This document shows positions 6,287 to 9,255 of a DNA stretch of 9,255 bases, piece after piece (position 1 is the first letter of the stretch; each line of letters starts with the position of its first letter). The notes beneath the pieces are model-generated. The model did not search any database. It saw only the letters and a program-made list of their open reading frames with translations, and was not told the DNA's origin. A program made the position numbers and the translations under genes. Source of the DNA: an uncultured Eubacteriales bacterium (GTDB lineage: Bacteria; Bacillota; Clostridia; Monoglobales; Monoglobaceae); contig UQOT01000077.1 in the NCBI GenBank assembly GCA_900542675.1, forward strand, positions 1 to 9,255, written 5' to 3'.

Positions 6287-7264
6287 ATGCGCAGAAGAAA
6301 ATTCAGTATGAGACGTATCTGGTACAGCAATACTCTGCTTAAAATCGTATCTGTTATTATCGCTGTGGTGCTGTGGGTGTATATCATTGTTGTAATCGAT
6401 GCTCCGACAGAGCGTACGTTTAGAGATGTTATCATAAATACCGTAAACGAGCAGGTACTGAGCGAAAACGGATACAGTATAGAAAAGCTTTCGGTGCAGA
6501 CCGCTTCGGTCAAGATTGAGGGCAGCCGTAAGATAATCGCGAAGTTTGACAGCGATAATATAAGTGCGAAACTGGACTTTTCCGATATCAACGCGGCAAA
6601 GCTTGCAAGCGAGGGCGTAATTACCGTTAATCTTAAGGTTGAGTCCGAGTTTGGCGAGGTTGTATCCTTCACGCCGTCTGCCGTTGATGTGTATGTTGAG
6701 CCGACGAAATATAAGGATGTGGATATAAGATTTAAGAGCAGCGGGCAGCTTATGGAAGGATTTATGCTCGGAGACGTTAAGCTTTCGCAGGATAAGGTCA
6801 GAATATTCGGCGCACAGAAAAACATCGACGATGTTTCGCACGCTGAGATAAGTTTTGACTTGATTAATACAAGGTTTGAGGATTACGATAGCGGAGTGCT
6901 GAGCGAAACGTGTACAGTTCAGCTCTTTAATAACGACAGGCCGCTGACCGAGAAGGAAAGCCGCTGGATATGGAACAATTCGTCTGAGATTTCGTTCTCG
7001 TGCCCGATTTATAAGGCGGTAAGAGCAGTTGTTGTGCCGCGCGGTGCGGATATTTTGTCGTCAACGCTGAAATGCAGTCCGAGCGAGGTGGTTGTCTATG
7101 GCGACAACGACAGGATTGACGAGTATACTCAGATTGAAACAGCGCCGATTTATGCGTCGCAGCTTACGGGCGGCGATGCACATATTAAGCTCAATATCCC
7201 GTCGTGGATGAAAACTCAGGATAATATATCGGAGGTTGCAGTCAGTGAGAATAGTAATCAATAA
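6287..7264 (+). CDS. cdaR: CdaA regulator, YbbR-domain membrane protein
   Basis: Encodes 325 residues: a basic N-terminus (MRRRKF), one transmembrane helix at about 17-38, and an extracytoplasmic region made of repeated YbbR beta-domains, roughly three between residues 45 and 320. CdaR homologues bind CdaA in the membrane and adjust c-di-AMP output, with positive or negative effects depending on species. Recognition rests on the position just after cdaA, the single-anchor topology, and the YbbR-like pattern of valine/isoleucine strands around short segments such as PSAVDVYVEP and SEVVVYGDND. The count of three repeats is my estimate; better-known CdaR proteins have four, so this one would be on the short side. 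The ATG lies 5 bp after cdaA, with its ribosome site GGGGGAG inside the end of cdaA, implying co-translation. Its own 3' end contains the ribosome site and start of the next gene. Confidence 0.9.
   Translation: MRRRKFSMRRIWYSNTLLKIVSVIIAVVLWVYIIVVIDAPTERTFRDVIINTVNEQVLSENGYSIEKLSVQTASVKIEGSRKIIAKFDSDNISAKLDFSDINAAKLASEGVITVNLKVESEFGEVVSFTPSAVDVYVEPTKYKDVDIRFKSSGQLMEGFMLGDVKLSQDKVRIFGAQKNIDDVSHAEISFDLINTRFEDYDSGVLSETCTVQLFNNDRPLTEKESRWIWNNSSEISFSCPIYKAVRAVVVPRGADILSSTLKCSPSEVVVYGDNDRIDEYTQIETAPIYASQLTGGDAHIKLNIPSWMKTQDNISEVAVSENSNQ
7231..7235 (+). promoter_or_regulatory. Ribosome site within cdaR that sets a GTG start
   Basis: GGAGG lies 9 nt before the GTG at 7245. An in-frame TTG at 7236 directly abuts the site and cannot be used with it. 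The GTG start therefore overlaps the end of cdaR by 20 nt, suggesting translational coupling. Confidence 0.8.
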
Positions 7265-8819
7265 CATAGCCGTTCCGATTGAACATAAAATTGACGATGT
7301 TTTGTTTGCCGCGCAGAAAATTGCGCGGCAACACTTAATTTCCGCCGAAAATTTTGCGGTGTACCGTCAGTCGATTGACGCGCGGAGGAAGAGTAACATT
7401 CACTATGTCTATTCGGTATCGGCTGAAATTTCAGAGCAAAGTTTCGGAGGCAGGGAGAATATATCGGTTTTAAAGGACGGCTCAAAGCTTAATATAAAGA
7501 AGAATGCGCTCAGTTCAAGACCGATTGTTGCAGGTATGGGGCCGTGCGGGCTGTTTGCCGCGTATGTGCTTACAAAGAGCGGAAATCCGCCGCTTATTAT
7601 AGAGCGCGGCGGTGACGTTGATATGCGCACTCGTGCCGTGCAAAATTTTTGGAACGGCGGCGGGCTCAATTTAAACTCAAACGTGCAGTTCGGCGAGGGC
7701 GGAGCTGGTACGTTCTCAGACGGCAAGCTCAATACAAGAAAGAGCGACCCGCGGCAGAGGTTTATACTTGAAACATTTGTTCACTTCGGTGCGCCCGAGG
7801 ATATATTGTACAGGGCGAAGCCGCATATAGGCACGGATGAGCTTAAGAACGTGCTTAAAAATATGCGGAGGTTCTTACTTAATAACGGCTGTGAAATCAG
7901 GTTTAACACCTGCCTTACGGGAATAGGAATAAAAGACGGCAAGGTTATTGAAGCCGAGCTTGACGGCTCAGAGGCGGTGCCGTGCGAAAAACTGTTTTTG
8001 GCAATAGGTCACAGCAGCAGAGACACGTTTAAGATGCTGCAAAAAATCGGCATACCGCTTGAGCAGAAGCCGTTTGCCGCGGGAGTGAGGATTGAGCATA
8101 CTCAGGAGTTTATAGGCAGAGCTCAGTACGGCGATGAGTATAAACGACTGCCCGCCGCGGACTATAAACTTGTATATAACGGACGTGACAGGAGCTGTTA
8201 TTCATTCTGTATGTGTCCGGGCGGAGTGGTTGTTAATGCATCCTCGGAGGACGGCGGACTTGTGGTGAACGGAATGAGCAATCACAAGCGTGATGGTAAA
8301 AACGCGAACAGTGCGCTTGTTGTGACGGTTCGGCCGGAGGATTTTGAGTCGGACTCGCCTCTTGGCGGAGCGGAGTTTCAAAGAAGGTATGAGGAGCTCG
8401 CTTTCAGGCTCGGAGGCGGGGATTATACCGCGCCGATACAGCTTGCGGAGGATTTTGTGCACGGGCGTGAGTCTGTGAGTCTCGGCAGTGTGACGCCGAG
8501 CTATACGGGCAAAACGGCGCTTCGTGACCTCAGGCGGTGTCTGCCGGAGTTTATAACGGGCACGCTTAAAGACGGGCTTTTGAATTTTGAGCATAAGATG
8601 CGCGGCTTTACATCGGGCGGAGCAGTGCTGACGGGTGTTGAGATGCGCACCTCGTCACCGGTTAGGATTATAAGAAACGAAAATTTTGAGTGTCCGTCCG
8701 CCGCGGGGCTGCATCCGATAGGTGAAGGCGCAGGCTATGCCGGCGGAATAATGAGTGCTGCTCTGGACGGTCTCAAAGCCGCAGTCTTTGCAACACAGAA
8801 TTACAGTAAAAACATATAA
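7245..8819 (+). CDS. FAD-dependent dehydrogenase of the COG2509 type
   Basis: A 524-residue soluble flavoprotein. After an N-terminal region of about 90 residues lies a Rossmann FAD-binding site, GMGPCG (97-102), with the ribose-binding acidic residue in IIERGG (E120). Next comes the family signature around FGEGGAGTFSDGKLNTR (149-165). Near the C-terminus GEGAGYAGGIMSAALDG matches the second FAD-contacting segment, in which Asp/Glu-Gly motifs close the flavin site. These features fit the uncharacterised NAD(FAD)-utilising dehydrogenases (COG2509), whose substrate is not known to me. There is no signal peptide or membrane helix. It starts with GTG inside cdaR and is co-transcribed with the c-di-AMP genes, while glmM downstream has its own promoter. 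Its place between cdaR and glmM hints at a role in wall or osmotic physiology, but that is only inference. The ordinary catalytic residues are not definable from sequence alone. Confidence 0.88.
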   Translation: MRIVINNIAVPIEHKIDDVLFAAQKIARQHLISAENFAVYRQSIDARRKSNIHYVYSVSAEISEQSFGGRENISVLKDGSKLNIKKNALSSRPIVAGMGPCGLFAAYVLTKSGNPPLIIERGGDVDMRTRAVQNFWNGGGLNLNSNVQFGEGGAGTFSDGKLNTRKSDPRQRFILETFVHFGAPEDILYRAKPHIGTDELKNVLKNMRRFLLNNGCEIRFNTCLTGIGIKDGKVIEAELDGSEAVPCEKLFLAIGHSSRDTFKMLQKIGIPLEQKPFAAGVRIEHTQEFIGRAQYGDEYKRLPAADYKLVYNGRDRSCYSFCMCPGGVVVNASSEDGGLVVNGMSNHKRDGKNANSALVVTVRPEDFESDSPLGGAEFQRRYEELAFRLGGGDYTAPIQLAEDFVHGRESVSLGSVTPSYTGKTALRDLRRCLPEFITGTLKDGLLNFEHKMRGFTSGGAVLTGVEMRTSSPVRIIRNENFECPSAAGLHPIGEGAGYAGGIMSAALDGLKAAVFATQNYSKNI

Positions 8820-8825
8820 TATTGT

Positions 8826-8854
8826 TTGACAAAATATAGGCGGTAGAGTATAAT
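8826..8854 (+). promoter_or_regulatory. Exact consensus sigma-A promoter upstream of glmM
   Basis: TTGACA (8826-8831) and TATAAT (8849-8854) are both perfect and are separated by exactly 17 bp, the strongest promoter pattern in the window. It begins 7 bp after the dehydrogenase stop. Transcription should start near 8861, at the edge of the heptad array, giving glmM a leader of about 180 nt and allowing its expression independently of cdaA and cdaR. Confidence 0.85.
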
Positions 8855-8861
8855 AACAACA

Positions 8862-8896
8862 TAGGGACTAGAGATTAGGAACTAGGGACTAGGGAC
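8862..8896 (+). repeat. Five tandem heptads, TAGGGAC type
   Basis: TAGGGAC, TAGAGAT, TAGGAAC, TAGGGAC and TAGGGAC run in strict 7-bp register, with three identical units. The family matches the three-unit array at 5134-5154. The array starts about 8 bp after the -10 box of the consensus promoter, so it would form the extreme 5' end of the glmM transcript. Lengths of such arrays can change by slippage. Confidence 0.85.
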
Positions 8897-8898
8897 TA

Positions 8899-8931
8899 CG
8901 CGGGAACGTCAGGAGTATCATTTCCTCCGCG
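8899..8931 (+). repeat. Imperfect dyad CGCGG/CCGCG in the glmM leader
   Basis: CGCGG (8899-8903) pairs with CCGCG (8927-8931). An alternative inner pairing is possible between GGAG (8912-8915) and CTCC (8925-8928), which uses part of the same right arm. Two mutually exclusive weak stems could therefore form in the leader RNA. The signal is modest. Confidence 0.35.
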
Positions 8932-8939
8932 AATACATA

Positions 8940-8960
8940 GCCTTTCCCTGAGGGAAAGGC
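8940..8960. repeat. 9-bp hairpin in the glmM leader
   Basis: GCCTTTCCC (8940-8948) and GGGAAAGGC (8952-8960) form a perfect stem around TGA. A T-rich stretch (about 8982-9001) follows only some 20 nt later and is broken by other bases, so this is not a standard attenuator. It may be a palindromic intergenic repeat or an RNA stability element in the leader. Confidence 0.6.
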
Positions 8961-9039
8961 ATATACTGCTGTTATATGGTGATCTCTTGTTTTCTTTTTT
9001 CTGTATCGAATATATGAATTAATAAAAGGAGCATAAACA

Positions 9040-9255
9040 ATGGGCAGATTATTCGGAACCGACGGAGTTCGCGGTATCGCAAATGATGAACTGACGCCTG
9101 AGCTTGCCTTTAAGGTTGGCAGAGCGGGGGCGTACGTACTGACCGGCGAGTCGGGTAAAAGACCTAAGATTTTGGTCGGCAAGGATACGAGAATTTCAGG
9201 TGACGTGCTTGAAGCGGCGCTTACTGCGGGAATATGCAGCGTTGGCGCGGAGGCG
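9040..9255 (+). CDS. glmM: Phosphoglucosamine mutase, N-terminal part
   Basis: Interconverts glucosamine-6-phosphate and glucosamine-1-phosphate in the cytoplasm, supplying UDP-N-acetylglucosamine for peptidoglycan. Only the first 72 codons are present; the frame is open at the window edge, against a usual length of about 450. The start MGRLFGTDGVRGIAN is the diagnostic N-terminus of GlmM, and LVGKDTRISG (46-54 region) matches the conserved segment that follows. The catalytic phosphoserine, near residue 100 in the family, lies beyond the window. The ATG is preceded by AAAAGGAG about 8 nt upstream. It completes the cdaA-cdaR-glmM association; in Lactococcus and Bacillus, GlmM binds CdaA and lowers c-di-AMP synthesis. 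Here glmM is separated from cdaR by a flavoprotein gene and carries its own consensus promoter and repeat-containing leader. Confidence 0.95.
   Translation, partial: MGRLFGTDGVRGIANDELTPELAFKVGRAGAYVLTGESGKRPKILVGKDTRISGDVLEAALTAGICSVGAEA

Noticed and set aside
6161..6841. A 226-codon open frame on the minus strand over the cdaA-cdaR junction
   Set aside because: It lies opposite two well-supported genes, has no ribosome site or family motif, and its composition is what antisense of coding DNA gives.
8862..8896. CRISPR array
   Set aside because: Units are 7 bp and directly adjacent with no spacers, and no cas genes are nearby.
8861..9039. c-di-AMP (ydaO) or glmS-type riboswitch before glmM
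   Set aside because: The conserved core segments of those classes are not visible; the structure is simple hairpins plus heptads.
8889..9182. A 97-codon minus-strand frame over the glmM leader and start
   Set aside because: It runs through the heptads, hairpin and the certain GlmM N-terminus, and shows no domain.

Overview
The window looks like chromosomal DNA of a low-to-moderate GC Clostridia-type Firmicute, possibly gut-associated. This rests on four things: strong GGAGG-type ribosome binding sites with frequent TTG and GTG starts, a short archaeal/eukaryote-like prolyl-tRNA synthetase, the cdaA-cdaR-glmM cyclic-di-AMP cluster, and short palindromic and heptad repeats between genes. No genus can be named from the sequence alone. 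There is no phage, transposase, CRISPR array, tRNA or rRNA.

Left part (1-1650): the last 35 codons of an unrecognised plus-strand gene, an AT-rich gap of about 190 bp, and a membrane-anchored family 2 glycosyltransferase (301-1557). The glycosyltransferase ends in a strong GC-rich hairpin. The next gene, asparagine synthetase (asnB, 3499-1649, minus strand), converges on it and has an imperfect copy of the same hairpin directly after its stop.

Middle (3500-5131): asnB and proS diverge from a 190-bp gap. That gap carries a near-consensus sigma-A promoter for proS, a weaker candidate for asnB and an inverted repeat. ProS starts at a TTG at 3692 and is complete at 479 residues.

Right part (5132-9255): a 280-bp gap holds three 7-bp direct repeats (TAGGRAK) and a 9-bp palindrome, bounded by a 7-bp inverted repeat; it resembles a small non-coding interspersed element. 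Then comes the cyclic-di-AMP cluster: cdaA (diadenylate cyclase), cdaR (its YbbR-domain membrane regulator) and an FAD-dependent dehydrogenase that overlaps cdaR by 20 nt. The start of glmM (phosphoglucosamine mutase) follows and is cut by the window end. Between the dehydrogenase and glmM lies an exact consensus promoter (TTGACA, 17 bp, TATAAT). Its predicted transcript would begin almost exactly at a second array of five heptads and continue through a 9-bp hairpin before reaching glmM.

Functionally, CdaA makes c-di-AMP, CdaR modulates CdaA, and GlmM supplies glucosamine-1-phosphate for peptidoglycan and is known in other Firmicutes to bind and inhibit CdaA. The cluster therefore couples osmotic/second-messenger control to wall precursor synthesis. 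The most unusual items are the two heptad arrays, the repeat-laden glmM leader behind a perfect promoter, and the flavoprotein embedded in the c-di-AMP operon. I see no convincing wholly new multi-gene system.
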